Of a DNA stretch of 64,000 nucleotides, positions 16,982-26,599 are shown one piece after another. This DNA comes from Flavobacterium crassostreae (lineage in GTDB: Bacteria; Bacteroidota; Bacteroidia; Flavobacteriales; Flavobacteriaceae): positions 2,232,001 to 2,296,000 of the forward strand of contig NZ_CP017688.1 of NCBI RefSeq assembly GCF_001831475.1, read 5' to 3'. Both the position numbers and the translations under genes were made by a program. Under the pieces are notes generated by a model. That model searched no databases. It was not told the origin of the DNA and was given only the letters and a program-made list of their open reading frames with translations. Position 1 is the stretch's first letter, and each line of letters begins with the position of its first letter.

Positions 16982-17059
16982 TATTTTGAAGAAAAATCGT
17001 ATTTACAAGAAAATTTTGTTCAAACATTAAGAATTAAATCAGAAAATAATAAACCTTTT

Positions 17060-19216
17060 ATGACCGAAAAACTAAATTTAGTTGATAGATTATTTGAATC
17101 ATATAACTATAAAATATCTAAGAATTCAACTAAAGAAGTTAGAATTTATACTTTACAATATGGAATGTATCACGCTGCCGAGATAATTTCCTTTGACGAA
17201 AATACAGACGTCTCTATATTTAAAAAAGAATTATCTGATTTGGGATATGCAACAGATATTAAAATAGTTAAAAACATAGAAGAAGTTGAAGAATATTTAT
17301 TTGAAGGTTTTTTTATAAAAACTCCGTTAGGAAATGAATTAAAAAATAGATATAAAAATTTTGTACGTAAACAACTTTTAAATTTACCAGAAAAAAGCCA
17401 CTATAAATATATTGATAGTGATTTTGATTTTATTATGCAGAATAAACTTGGAGAAGTTACGGAGGCAAAATCATACTCTTCAAAAGATAAAAGCATTATA
17501 ACAAAAATAAACGAATTATTTACTGAAACTAAAGGTGCATTATTTATTATTATTGAAGCACCTGCGGGCTTTGGTAAAACTTGTACAGCAAATGAAATAT
17601 TAAATAGCATAACAGTTGAAAATTCTAAGAAATTACCGTTTTTTACAGAACTTTCAAGAAATAGAGAAGCAAGAGTTTTTAAACATATACTTTTAAATGA
17701 AATTGACGACCAATTTCCAAATGGAATAAAACAAAATGTTGTACTTGAACAAATTTACAAAGGGAGAATTCCTTTAATAATTGATGGTTTTGATGAATTA
17801 ATTACCAAAGATAGTAACAAAAAAGATGTTGAAAGTATGCTTTCAACAATAGTAGATTTACTTCAAAATGACGCAAAAATTGTAATCACTTCAAGAAAAA
17901 CTGCAATTTTAAATAGTGAGGAATTTATAGAAACAATTAATTCTTCTATAGAAGATTTTTCATTAGCGAGATTTGAAATAAAAGAACCAACTATTGAAAA
18001 TTGGTTACATTCAGAAAGAATGAAATTTATTGAAGATAATGGCTTTCCAATAAATCAAATTTCTAATCCTGTTCTTCTTTCATATTTAAGAAATATTCCA
18101 TTGGAAAAATTAAAAGAATTTCTAACATCAAAAGAAAGTACTTTAATTGATAAATACTTTGATTATCTATTGACTAGAGAAAGGACTAGACAAAATTTAA
18201 AACTAGATAATCAAACACAGTTCAGAATCTTTAGAAAGTTAAATAGATTTATGTCTGAATATAACTTTACAGCAGAAACAAAAGAAACTATCAAAGACTT
18301 TATTAAGGATTACAATCCAAAAATATTACAAGAAAGTTTAAAAAAATATAAACCTGAAGAAAAACCATCCATAGAAGAATTAACTGAAACATTGTCTAAT
18401 CACGTATTTTTAGATAGAAAATCAGATGGAAATGTTGGTTTTATTAATGATTTTATTTTTGGTTTTTTAATAAGCGAGAATTTAATCTTGAATAAATTTC
18501 AAGAACATTATAAAGATAATTTCACGAAAATTATCCCTCAAGATTTTGCTCAAAAATCAATTGAAGCATCAAGAATTCAAAGCAAAGAAAATAAAATAAA
18601 ATTATGGACAGTTTATAACAATCATAATTTTGGTTATGATTCTGAATTTTATTTTGATTCTGATTATTTGTTAATGAATAAGATATCTCGTAATTATAAT
18701 CAATTATTCTTGTCAGATAGAATTATAAAAGATTTAAAATTTGAAAAATATAATTTTGAAAACTGCGTTTTTGCAGGTGTAACTTTTGAAAATTGTATTT
18801 TTTCAATTACTTCTTTTCAAAAATCCTCTTTTCAAAATTGTAAATTTTACAATTGCAATTTACTAAACAAAACATCAATAATTTATGATGATTTTGGTAT
18901 TTACGTTTGTCAAGATAATAATGATTTCATTAAGGATATTAATTCATTATATTCTAAAGATAATGATATAGATGAAGTTTTAGATAAAAAAGTATTAACA
19001 GAACAACAAGTATTACAACAATTTTTACAAGTAGATATTAAAAGACCTAAGCCAAGAAAATTTTCAGTTATTAAAATGCGTTTAAATGAATATTCTGACA
19101 GAGAGATTAATGCTGTAATTGATTCTCTAATTAGAAAAGAGTTTCTTCACTTCAAAGATGACGTTGGATTTATTACAAGAGAAGCAATGAACTATTTAAA
19201 CCACAATAATAACTAA
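17060..19216 (+). CDS. NACHT/STAND-type NTPase, candidate anti-phage sensor
   Basis: 718 residues. An N-terminal domain of unknown type (1-150) precedes a NACHT-like NTPase with Walker A APAGFGKT (167-174) and Walker B PLIIDGFDE (about 238-246), plus a sensor-like ITSRK. A helical region follows to about 560, then a pentapeptide-like run NFENCVF-AGVTFENCIF-FQNCKF (about 565-606). A winged-helix-like C-terminus contains FSVIKMRLNEYSDREINAVIDSLIRKEF. NACHT NTPases commonly sense phage proteins and trigger a partnered effector. The next gene overlaps by one base (TAATG) and encodes a RelA/SpoT-like enzyme, the probable effector. Confidence 0.75.
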   Translation: MTEKLNLVDRLFESYNYKISKNSTKEVRIYTLQYGMYHAAEIISFDENTDVSIFKKELSDLGYATDIKIVKNIEEVEEYLFEGFFIKTPLGNELKNRYKNFVRKQLLNLPEKSHYKYIDSDFDFIMQNKLGEVTEAKSYSSKDKSIITKINELFTETKGALFIIIEAPAGFGKTCTANEILNSITVENSKKLPFFTELSRNREARVFKHILLNEIDDQFPNGIKQNVVLEQIYKGRIPLIIDGFDELITKDSNKKDVESMLSTIVDLLQNDAKIVITSRKTAILNSEEFIETINSSIEDFSLARFEIKEPTIENWLHSERMKFIEDNGFPINQISNPVLLSYLRNIPLEKLKEFLTSKESTLIDKYFDYLLTRERTRQNLKLDNQTQFRIFRKLNRFMSEYNFTAETKETIKDFIKDYNPKILQESLKKYKPEEKPSIEELTETLSNHVFLDRKSDGNVGFINDFIFGFLISENLILNKFQEHYKDNFTKIIPQDFAQKSIEASRIQSKENKIKLWTVYNNHNFGYDSEFYFDSDYLLMNKISRNYNQLFLSDRIIKDLKFEKYNFENCVFAGVTFENCIFSITSFQKSSFQNCKFYNCNLLNKTSIIYDDFGIYVCQDNNDFIKDINSLYSKDNDIDEVLDKKVLTEQQVLQQFLQVDIKRPKPRKFSVIKMRLNEYSDREINAVIDSLIRKEFLHFKDDVGFITREAMNYLNHNNN

Positions 19217-20103
19217 TGAATAGAGATTTACAACTTATAGAAAAAGATATTTGTTCTAAAATATATGAAAGACTTGATAAAGTAGGTCTATTATATAGAA
19301 CATTCAGTCGTGTTAAAGATAATAACTCTATAACTGAAAAAATTGAAAGAAAAAAGGAAGAAGGAAAACCATATTCAGTAAATGGAAAAAAAATACAAGA
19401 TATTATTGGAATTAGAATTGTAACTTACTTTCACGATGATGTAAATCTAGTTAAAGAAATTCTTTCAAGTGTTTTTAAATTCATTGATGAAGAAATTGAT
19501 GAAATAGAATTAACAGTATTTAAACCCAAAAGAACAAACATTATTTGCTCATTTGATGAAAAACAAAAGGAAATTTTTGAAGATATAATTAATGTAACTA
19601 ACAGTGAAACACTCTGTTTGTCAGATAATACTTTTGAACTTCAGTTAAGAACTATACTATCTGAAGGTTGGCACGAAATTGATCATAGTTTAAGGTATAA
19701 AACTAAAGAAGAATGGTCTAAACATTCTGAAAAAGAACGATTACTAAATGGTATTTATGCAAATTTAGAAGTAAATGACTTAGCTATGAAATCATTATTT
19801 AGTGAGCTAGCTTATCAACACTTTAAAGAAAAAAATTGGGAAGCAATGCTCCGAAATAAATATAGACTGAAGTTTCAATTAAGTCCTTTAAAAGATGAAT
19901 TAAGGCAATTGCTTAATGAAGATTCAAATCTAGCAAAACAATTATTAAAAGCAGATAGAAGTCTTATTTTGGACAAACTTTCAAAGATTGACATACCATT
20001 ACCAATAAATTTTAATAATATTATTTTTTTCATAAATCAAGTTGAAATTAAAAATGAAAAAATAAGTGATTTAACACCGAGCTTCATAAAAAACAACACC
20101 TAA
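19216..20103 (+). CDS. RelA/SpoT-domain nucleotidyltransferase, likely effector of the NACHT pair
   Basis: 295 residues. Conserved synthetase motifs are visible: SRVKDNNSITEKIERK (substrate-binding basic segment), IQDIIGIRIVTYFHDDV (core strand with Asp) and ELQLRTILSEGWHEIDHSLRYK (catalytic Glu followed by the QxRT...W..H signature). No HD hydrolase, TGS or ACT domains, so it resembles small alarmone synthetases and toxSAS/CapRel toxins that make (p)ppGpp or (p)ppApp or pyrophosphorylate tRNA. The C-terminal 100 residues are helical and unassigned. The TAA stop falls in R'' (ACC-TAA-C). Confidence 0.75.
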   Translation: MNRDLQLIEKDICSKIYERLDKVGLLYRTFSRVKDNNSITEKIERKKEEGKPYSVNGKKIQDIIGIRIVTYFHDDVNLVKEILSSVFKFIDEEIDEIELTVFKPKRTNIICSFDEKQKEIFEDIINVTNSETLCLSDNTFELQLRTILSEGWHEIDHSLRYKTKEEWSKHSEKERLLNGIYANLEVNDLAMKSLFSELAYQHFKEKNWEAMLRNKYRLKFQLSPLKDELRQLLNEDSNLAKQLLKADRSLILDKLSKIDIPLPINFNNIIFFINQVEIKNEKISDLTPSFIKNNT

Positions 20104-20233
20104 CAGCCGTTTGTAGCAATTGGGGTTTTTGGCTTAATTTAAAGATAGTTTTGTATTTGGAAAATTTGTGTTTAATGGAGAAAACTCGCATCTTTATTCC
20201 CCAACTGCTACAAGCGCCAGAACGTTACCTGTA
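20096..20233 (+). other. attC 20
   Basis: R'' ACACCTAAC 20096-20104, R' GTTACCTGTA 20224-20233. Arms CCGTTTGTAGCAATTGGGG / CCCCAACTGCTACAAGCG; centre GGCTTAATTTAAAG. Confidence 0.9.
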
Positions 20234-20268
20234 ACCTTACCAGAAATAATCATATAACAAGAAAATAA

Positions 20269-21276
20269 ATGGCAATATTCAATATTTCAAAAGATGGAAT
20301 TTATGAAGTCAATGAAACTAGTTTTCATGCAAATGGAATACTTGAAAGAACTCATTTGCAAAATTATCTGAGAGATAAAATTCACATACTTTGTCCAAAT
20401 ACTTTAATTATTTCCGAAGAGTTTTCAGATTGGGATGAAAGTAGAAGAAGAATTGATTTGCTTGGAATTGATAAAGACGCAAATCTCATAGTAATCGAAC
20501 TAAAAAGAACTGATACAGGAGATCATATGGAACTCCAAGCGTTACGATATGCATCAATGATTTCAACTTTGAATTTTGAAAAATGTGTTTCTATATATCA
20601 AAATTATATCGACAAAAGAGATTTCCAAACAAATGCAAAAGATGAATTGATGAATTTTTTGGAATGGGAAACTCCTTTAGAAAATGAATTTGCTTCAAAT
20701 GTAAAAATAGTTCTTGCATCAAGAGACTTTTCAAAAGAACTAACGACTTCAGTTATGTGGTTAATAAGCAAAGGAATTGATATTACTTGCGTAAAATTAA
20801 CTCCATATAATTTTAAAGATGATTTACTATTAGATATTAACCAAATTATTCCTCTTCCAGAAGCCGAAAGTTATCTAATTAAAATCAAAGAAAAAACAAT
20901 CGAAAGACAGATTGCAATTCAGAATTCAAGAGATAATACTAAGTATTTGTTTAATGAAATGAAACTTGGAAAAGGGCGATTAGTTTATGAGGTTGTTAAA
21001 GCATACTTGAAAAGAAATCCAAACTCAACTTTTGAAGAATTATATAAAAAATTCCCTCCAAATATGCAAGGCTCAACAGGTGTTATAAATACTTTGGATC
21101 ATATTAAAACTAAATATGAAAACGCTCCAAAAAAACGTCATTTTGTTGAAAATGATTATATTTTGATAAGTGGAGATAACATTCCATTCGCAGTTTCAAC
21201 AGAATGGGGAATAGGAAATATTCACAATTTACTTGAATTAGCAAAAAAGGAAAATTTTCAGATAGAAGAAGTTTAA
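20269..21276 (+). CDS. NucS-like PD-(D/E)xK nuclease domain protein
   Basis: 335 residues. Nuclease core near the N-terminus: RRIDLLGID (Asp63) and LIVIELKR (Glu77-x-Lys79), followed by ELQALRYASMI, the pattern of DUF91/NucS-type endonucleases. The C-terminal part (about 230-330: STGVINTLDHIKTKYENAPK..RHFVENDYILISGD) looks like a separate small recognition domain. NucS homologues act in mismatch repair, and many standalone Bacteroidota members are unstudied. Lying right after the NACHT cassette, a DNA-defence role is plausible but unproven. Confidence 0.72.
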   Translation: MAIFNISKDGIYEVNETSFHANGILERTHLQNYLRDKIHILCPNTLIISEEFSDWDESRRRIDLLGIDKDANLIVIELKRTDTGDHMELQALRYASMISTLNFEKCVSIYQNYIDKRDFQTNAKDELMNFLEWETPLENEFASNVKIVLASRDFSKELTTSVMWLISKGIDITCVKLTPYNFKDDLLLDINQIIPLPEAESYLIKIKEKTIERQIAIQNSRDNTKYLFNEMKLGKGRLVYEVVKAYLKRNPNSTFEELYKKFPPNMQGSTGVINTLDHIKTKYENAPKKRHFVENDYILISGDNIPFAVSTEWGIGNIHNLLELAKKENFQIEEV

Positions 21277-21294
21277 GAATATTAATCAAAAGGC

Positions 21295-21432
21295 TACAGG
21301 TAACAGCTAGTAAGCAATAGTCGGGAATTAGGCTTAATGGAAAAATGGTTTTGTATTTGGGAAATTTGTGATTATCCGAAAATAATTGCTTTATTTAGCC
21401 CGACCATCGCCTACTAGCGGGACGTTATGGGC
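21295..21432 (+). other. attC 21
   Basis: R'' TACAGGTAAC 21295-21304, R' GTTATGGGC 21424-21432. Arms GCTAGTAAGCAATAGTCGGG / CCCGACCATCGCCTACTAGC. Confidence 0.9.
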
Positions 21433-22043
21433 TATTTTTGCCCATTTTGCGCAGATAAAGCCGTTTTTATAAGAAAAAACTGTTTATAATTTTAAGGTTT
21501 AGAGTTCTTAATTCCTAAAAAAACGCAAAAAAATGGATTCTTAAAATCAAAAAAAAAAAGATTTTGTTGTTTAAAGAATATTATTTCCAACCTGAAAATA
21601 ATTCAAAACAAAATAATGACATAAAACAGCGTGATTTGCGGTTTACAGAGTGATTTTTCAAACAAGAAAATCCCAAAAGTTGAAGCGCAAACGGCATTTT
21701 ACCCACTTGACGAAAAATTAAATGAGTGTAATTTGTGTTTTACAAAGTGATTTTACAAATAAGAAAAATCTCGGATTTAAATCTTAAAACAGGATTTTAC
21801 CAGCGTTACGAGAAAAATTAAAAAAGAGTGATTTGTTCTTTAGAAAGTGAAAATCTAAATAAAAAAAATCTCGAATTTAAAGCCAAAAATATTTGCGTTT
21901 TTAGGTTTGTGAAGAAAAAACCAGCCCATAACAATCGTCTTAACTAATTTGCAGATTCTGTGGAATTACCGTTTTTAATTGTATATTGGTTATGAAGAAA
22001 AACATCCGAATCCAAAGCCTGCAAACTAGTTAAGGCGGGAACG
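21425..22043 (+). mobile_element. ORF-less cassette family A, copy 5
   Basis: 619 bp. Its right portion, from AAAATCCCAAAAGTTGAAG, is nearly identical to copy 1 at the left edge of the window. All three repeat units are present; no gene. Confidence 0.85.
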
Positions 22044-22052
22044 TTATGTGGC
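21924..22052 (+). other. attC 22
   Basis: R'' GCCCATAAC 21924-21932, R' GTTATGTGGC 22043-22052. Alpha arms. Confidence 0.92.
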
Positions 22053-22653
22053 ATAGCTCCGAAAATTCGTTTTTTAAATAGAAAATTAACGTTTTTAAGT
22101 ATATATTTTTTTAAAAGTAATGTAAGTCAAAACTCCCCTCCTTTTCTCTTAGAAACGGCTTTTTATCACCGAAAAATCGGGCGAATTAGTATAATTTTTC
22201 ACCAAATAATATTTAAGGAAAATAAAGTATAAAAGGAATAAATGTTGCAATTTAAAACAGAAAAAATCAATCAAAATAAGTTGCATAAAAGAGAGTGAAC
22301 AGAAATTTAAGCCCAAAAGCGAAAAAGGTTAAACGGAATTGAAACGGATTTTTTTTGCGACGTCAAAAGTGTGTAATGGTATTTTCAGAGTGTTTATTTT
22401 ACAAAATAAAACCTTTAATTTTATAAGGAAAACCACTCAATAATGTATTTTTTAAATGGAAAATGTTTATCTTTTTAAAGAGAATTTCCGCCAATAAAAG
22501 CTAGATAGAAGTACTTTGTGGCTATTGCTACGCCACATAACACACGTCTCAAGCAATTTGCAGATTCTGTGGAATTACCGTTTTTAATTGTATATTCGTA
22601 ATGAAGAAAATAATCGCATCCAAAAGCTGCAAACTGCATGAGGCGCGAGGACG
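22044..22653 (+). mobile_element. ORF-less cassette family B, copy 5
   Basis: 610 bp, all family B landmarks present (CGGCTTTTTATCACCG hairpin with one changed base). It follows a family A cassette directly. Confidence 0.85.
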
Positions 22654-22661
22654 TTGTGCGT
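22532..22661 (+). other. attC 23
   Basis: R'' GCCACATAAC 22532-22541, R' GTTGTGCGT 22653-22661. Beta arms. Confidence 0.92.
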
Positions 22662-22715
22662 CAGTTTGAAGCGCCCAGAAATCCGAAATAAACCTGAAAT
22701 TTTACAGAAAGAAAA

Positions 22716-23249
22716 GTGAATATAAAAATTGAGACTGAAAGATTTATTTTAAGAGAAATAACTGAAAATGATGAAAATGGTTTATTTGAACTAGATAGCA
22801 ACCATTTAGTTCATAGATATTTAGGAAAGGAACCCGTAAAAAATATTACAGAAGTTCAAAAAAATATTAAAATAATCAAACAACAATATGTTGAAAACGG
22901 AATTGGGCGTTGGGCAATAATTGATAAAGTTACTGGCGAATTTATCGGTTGGTCAGGAATCAAACTTATAAAAGAAACAATGAATAATCATATTAATTTT
23001 TATGAAATTGGATATAGATTAATAGAAAAATATTGGGGAAAAGGAATTGCAACTGAAACAAGTATTGCGTTGGTGAAATATGCATTTGAAAACTTAAAAA
23101 CGGAAAAGATTTATGCAATTTGTGACATAGAAAATTCCGACTCAAAAAATGTGCTTTTGAAAAGTGGTTTAAAATTAGTTGAAACATTTGATTACAACGG
23201 AATTGAACACAATTGGTTTGAATTAAATAAAAGTGATTGGAATAATTAA
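22716..23249 (+). CDS. GNAT acetyltransferase, RimJ/RimL-like
   Basis: 177 residues from GTG 22716. It starts IKIETERFILREITENDENGLFEL, the standard opening of RimJ/RimL-type N-acetyltransferases. The acetyl-CoA site is YRLIEKYWGKGIATE (Q/R-x-x-G-x-G/A-like), followed by IYAICDIENSDSKNVLLKSGLKLVETF. Such enzymes acetylate protein N-termini, antibiotics or small amines; they are typical integron cargo. Substrate unknown. A GTG start is used because no ATG lies near the conserved N-terminus. Confidence 0.88.
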   Translation: MNIKIETERFILREITENDENGLFELDSNHLVHRYLGKEPVKNITEVQKNIKIIKQQYVENGIGRWAIIDKVTGEFIGWSGIKLIKETMNNHINFYEIGYRLIEKYWGKGIATETSIALVKYAFENLKTEKIYAICDIENSDSKNVLLKSGLKLVETFDYNGIEHNWFELNKSDWNN

Positions 23250-23266
23250 TAATAATAAAAAACCGA

Positions 23267-23401
23267 ACGCACAACAGCGGTTTGCAAAAATGGCGAAATA
23301 TGTGGTAAATTCACGTTTATCTTTCGTAAGAAATTTTATCTTAACGGAAAATAATCGGTTCCGAAGTTCGCCACTTCTGCAAGCCGCAAGACGTTATGCC
23401 T
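23267..23401 (+). other. attC 24
   Basis: R'' ACGCACAAC 23267-23275, R' GTTATGCCT 23393-23401. Delta arms GCGGTTTGCAAAAATGGCG / CGCCACTTCTGCAAGCCGC; centre GTGGTAAATTCACG. Confidence 0.9.
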
Positions 23402-23426
23402 CAGTTTAAACCGAAACACAGAAAAT

Positions 23427-23846
23427 ATGACAGAAACAGAATTTGAAAAATCATTCCAAAAATCTAAACAAATTTTGTTTTTTAAAGCGGAAGATTATAG
23501 CATTGAACCACCAGTAGTATCTATTGTATTTGATAAATATACCGACGGAATGGAAGCTTACGAATATTTACTTAAAAACTTAACTAAAGACGAAATAAGT
23601 CTTGTGTTTAGAGTTATTAGTAATACCAAAATCAGCCTAACTTTAATCGACAAAAAAGAATCAAAAGTTTATAATATAGATAATTTAAACTTCAATAAAA
23701 CCGAATATGATGATTTTAGAAATAATGGCGATTTTGGAAAATATTGCGTATTCTGTATTTCTGAAATAGTTAAAAATCAAGTTGTGTTTAGGTTGACTGA
23801 AGGAACTTCGCCATTAATGGTTTCTGAACTTAATTTCTCGCAATAA
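23427..23846 (+). CDS. Hypothetical protein (139 aa)
   Basis: Soluble, acidic, no signal peptide. Begins TETEFEKSFQKSKQILFF; strands such as VVSIVFDKYTDGMEAYEYL and EISLVFRVISNTKISLTLI suggest an alpha/beta fold. The end reads VVFRLTEGTSPLMVSELNF. No family is recognised. It starts 33 bases after the crossover G and leaves about 180 bp before attC 25, where a small reverse-strand ORF overlaps its 3' end. Confidence 0.65.
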   Translation: MTETEFEKSFQKSKQILFFKAEDYSIEPPVVSIVFDKYTDGMEAYEYLLKNLTKDEISLVFRVISNTKISLTLIDKKESKVYNIDNLNFNKTEYDDFRNNGDFGKYCVFCISEIVKNQVVFRLTEGTSPLMVSELNFSQ

Positions 23847-23935
23847 GATTGATATTCTTCTTCCGAGACTATTTTGACTTCTGTTTTTTCTTCATTCGCC
23901 CAAATAATTCGAGGTCTTAAATATGAAACATCCAT
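23777..23935 (-). CDS. Possible small reverse-strand gene (52 aa)
   Basis: Frame from ATG (complement of 23933-23935) to TGA, reading MDVSYLRPRIIWANEEKTEV, then KIVSEEEYQSYCEKLSS. Composition is protein-like and it fills an otherwise empty 3' part of the cassette. It overlaps the last 70 bp of the forward gene antiparallel. It could be a reversed second gene or chance. Confidence 0.35.
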   Translation of the reverse strand: MDVSYLRPRIIWANEEKTEVKIVSEEEYQSYCEKLSSETINGEVPSVNLNTT

Positions 23936-24026
23936 AATGATTATTTTTAAAAATACTTCCGACTTGAACGGTGCGGAAGCGAAACCGAAAATTGAAACTT
24001 GAATATTGGAATAAATAAAAAACCGA

Positions 24027-24155
24027 AGGCATAACAGCCAGTTTGATATAGCCGGAGTTTAGTGGAATTACCGTATCGCATCAAGTTTTCGTTAAGCAGA
24101 AAATTGAGAGATTACGAACTTCCAGCCATCTCAAACTGGCAGGACGTTATGTGGC
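24027..24155 (+). other. attC 25
   Basis: R'' AGGCATAAC 24027-24035, R' GTTATGTGGC 24146-24155. Gamma arms; right arm followed by GCAGGACGTT. Confidence 0.9.
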
Positions 24156-24757
24156 ATAGCTCCGAAAATTCGTTTTTAAAATAGAAAATTAACGTTTTTA
24201 AGCATATATTTTTTAAAAGTAATGTAAGTTAAAACCTCCCTCCTTTTCTCTTAGAAACGGCTTTTTATTGCCGAAAAATCGGGCGAATTAGTATAATTTT
24301 TCACCAAATAATATATTTAAGGAAAATAAAGTATAAAAGGAATAAATGTTGCGATTTAAAACCGAAAAAATCAATCAAAATAAGTTGCATAAAAGAGAGT
24401 GACCAGAAATTTAAGCCCAAAAGGGAAAAAGGTTTGATGGAATTGAAACGGATTTTTTTTGCGACTTCAAAAGTGTGTAATGATATTTTCAGAGTGTTTA
24501 TTTTATAAAAGACAATCTTTAATTTTATAAGAAAAACTACTTAATAATGTGTTTTTTAAATGGAAAATGTTTCTGTTTTTAAAGAGAATTCGTGCCAAAA
24601 AAAGCAAGATAGAAGTACTTTGTGGCTATTGCTACGCCACATAACACACGTCTCAAGCAATTTGCAGATTCGGTGGAATTACCGTTTTTAATTGTATATT
24701 CGTTACGCAGAAAATAATCGCATCCAAAAGCTGCAAACTGCATGAGGCGCGAGGACG
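24147..24757 (+). mobile_element. ORF-less cassette family B, copy 6
   Basis: 611 bp; carries an extra TA in ATAATATATTTAAGG and GAATTCGTGCC near its end. Most like copy 3. No gene. Confidence 0.85.
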
Positions 24758-24765
24758 TTAGTGGC
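24636..24765 (+). other. attC 26
   Basis: R'' GCCACATAAC 24636-24645, R' GTTAGTGGC 24757-24765. Beta arms. Confidence 0.92.
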
Positions 24766-25117
24766 AACCGCTTCTGTTTGCGATTAAATCAGCGTTATCA
24801 AAAATATTTCCTACAACTTCAAATGTATGTTTGGCAGTTGAAAAAGTATGATGCGATTCAAATCGAGAACACTTAAAATGAAATCCATTTTGCCAAAAAT
24901 CAACAATATGCAGCTTAAAATAATTGGCATTACAAATATCATTTTCATAAATGTCAACTCCGTTTTTGTCAATTTTCCCTGTAAACTGCGATACCGTTTT
25001 TGGAATTACAAAATAGTGATTCATAAAATCTCCAATAATATCTTTTCCCATTAAATAACCATAAACCCATTCGTTTGTATCAGTTGTTTTTCCTTTAAAT
25101 TTTATTAGTCTTGTCAT
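24758..25117 (-). CDS. YopX-family protein, gene reversed within its cassette
   Basis: 119 residues. The YopX signature is clear: MTRLIKFKGKTTDTNEWVYG, then VIPKTVSQFTGKIDKNGVDIYENDI. YopX proteins are phage-associated small proteins of unknown function. It is transcribed against the array, and its TAA stop is the TTA inside R' of attC 26. Its own cassette ends differ by one G-T (GTTAGTGGC / GCCGCTAAC). The in-frame ATG at 25150 lies inside attC 27, so the ATG at 25117 is preferred. Confidence 0.8.
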   Translation of the reverse strand: MTRLIKFKGKTTDTNEWVYGYLMGKDIIGDFMNHYFVIPKTVSQFTGKIDKNGVDIYENDICNANYFKLHIVDFWQNGFHFKCSRFESHHTFSTAKHTFEVVGNIFDNADLIANRSGCH

Positions 25118-25139
25118 AATAGTTAAGTATTCGTGGTGT

Positions 25140-25268
25140 GCCGCTAACAACCGCTATATTTCAGCGTTGTTTTAGTGGAATTACCGTTTATAATTGTTTT
25201 TTGTTTTTTAAATCTAGTTCAGTTTTCACAATTCCACGCCGAAATTATAGCGGTGAACCGTTATGGGC
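25140..25268 (+). other. attC 27 (AACC-GTT variant)
   Basis: R'' GCCGCTAAC 25140-25148, R' GTTATGGGC 25260-25268. Arms CCGCTATATTTCAGCG / CGCCGAAATTATAGCGG; AACC rather than AAC precedes the crossover GTT. Confidence 0.85.
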
Positions 25269-25880
25269 TAGTTTTGCCCATTTTGCGCAGATAAAGCCGT
25301 TTTTATAAGAAAAAACTGTTTAAAATTTTAAGGTTTGGAGTTCTAAATTCCTAAAAAAAAGCGCAAAAAAACTGGATTCTTAAAAGCCAAAAAAAATATT
25401 TTGTTGTTTAAAGAGTATTACTAAAAAACAGAAAATAATCCAAAACAAAATAATGACATAAACAGCGTGATTTGTGGTTTGCAGAGTGATTTTTCAAACA
25501 ATAAAATCCCCAAGTTGAAGCGCAAACGGCATTTTATCAGCTTGACGGGAAAGAATAAATGAGTATAATTTGTTCCTTACAAAGTGATTATCCAAATAAG
25601 AAAAATCTCGGATTTAAATCTTAAAACGGGATTTTATCAGCGTTACGTGAAAAATTAAAAAAGAGTGATTTGTTCTTTAGAAAGTGAAAATCTAAATAAA
25701 AAAAATCTCGAATTTAAAGCCAAAAATATTTGCGTTTTTAGGTTTGGGGAGAAAAAACCAGCCCATAACAATCGTCTTAACTAATTTGCAGATTCTGTGG
25801 AATTACCGTTTTTAATTGTATATTCGTTATAAAGAAAAACACCCGTATCCAAAACCTGCAAACTAGTTAAGGCGGGAACG
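25261..25880 (+). mobile_element. ORF-less cassette family A, copy 6
   Basis: 620 bp; second repeat unit reads GAGTATAATTTGTTCCTTAC, a sub-variant also seen in copies 10 and 11. No gene. Confidence 0.85.
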
Positions 25881-25888
25881 TTGGCGGT
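25761..25888 (+). other. attC 28
   Basis: R'' GCCCATAAC 25761-25769, R' GTTGGCGGT 25880-25888. Alpha arms. Confidence 0.92.
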
Positions 25889-25939
25889 CAGTTTGGAGAA
25901 CCGAAACAGAAAGTATAACCAAACTAAATATTATAGTAA

Positions 25940-26509
25940 ATGAAAATAACTAATTTTATAGATTTAGAATATGGTTTGTTGAAATATCTGCTCAAAAATG
26001 GCGGGAGGCCAGACGAAATAGATATATCTCCTTTTTTAAAAAAAAATATAAAAACAGATTTTCAATTTGTTTATTCCAGATTAGAGCATAATCTAAATAC
26101 TTCGGGTCTTGCTAAAATTAGAGTTTTTCAGAAAAAAGATGAAAAAAATTTACCTTATTCGATGTTTCTAGGAACTCTAACAGAAAATGGAAAGATTTAT
26201 TTATATAGAAGCTTTGAAAACATAGAAAATAGATGGATTAAAATTGGAACATTTGCTACCGTAATTATAAGTGTTTTTATTTCTGCATTATCACTTTATG
26301 TTTCTTACCGCATTTCCGACAATAATACTGATTTGGAAAATAGAGTGTATCAATTAGAGAAGAATGCCAAAGATTTGAATGATAATAAAGATTCTTTAAT
26401 TTTTCACAGTCAGAATTCATCTTATTTTGTCTATCCAAAAGAGCATAGTGGTTTTTCAGTACAAGTAAAAAACAAATTATTGAAAATAAAAGACCACAAA
26501 GAGAAATGA
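25940..26509 (+). CDS. Hypothetical single-pass membrane protein
   Basis: 189 residues. An N-terminal soluble part (about 1-100, with FIDLEYGLLKYLLKNGGRPD and YSMFLGTLTENGKIYLYR) resembles a winged-helix-sized domain. It is followed by one membrane helix (IGTFATVIISVFISALSLYVSY, about 101-122) and a coiled-coil-like tail (NTDLENRVYQLEKNAKDLND). This layout recurs among small signalling or effector-accessory proteins, but no family is recognised. Sole gene of cassette 29. Confidence 0.6.
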   Translation: MKITNFIDLEYGLLKYLLKNGGRPDEIDISPFLKKNIKTDFQFVYSRLEHNLNTSGLAKIRVFQKKDEKNLPYSMFLGTLTENGKIYLYRSFENIENRWIKIGTFATVIISVFISALSLYVSYRISDNNTDLENRVYQLEKNAKDLNDNKDSLIFHSQNSSYFVYPKEHSGFSVQVKNKLLKIKDHKEK

Positions 26510-26599
26510 AAAATAATGTTTTTGTTTTTAGAAATGATATTCGCATAATTTTTAAGTATTATTAATTAGAATTGAAAGTTGAACCGCCCATAAAACCGA

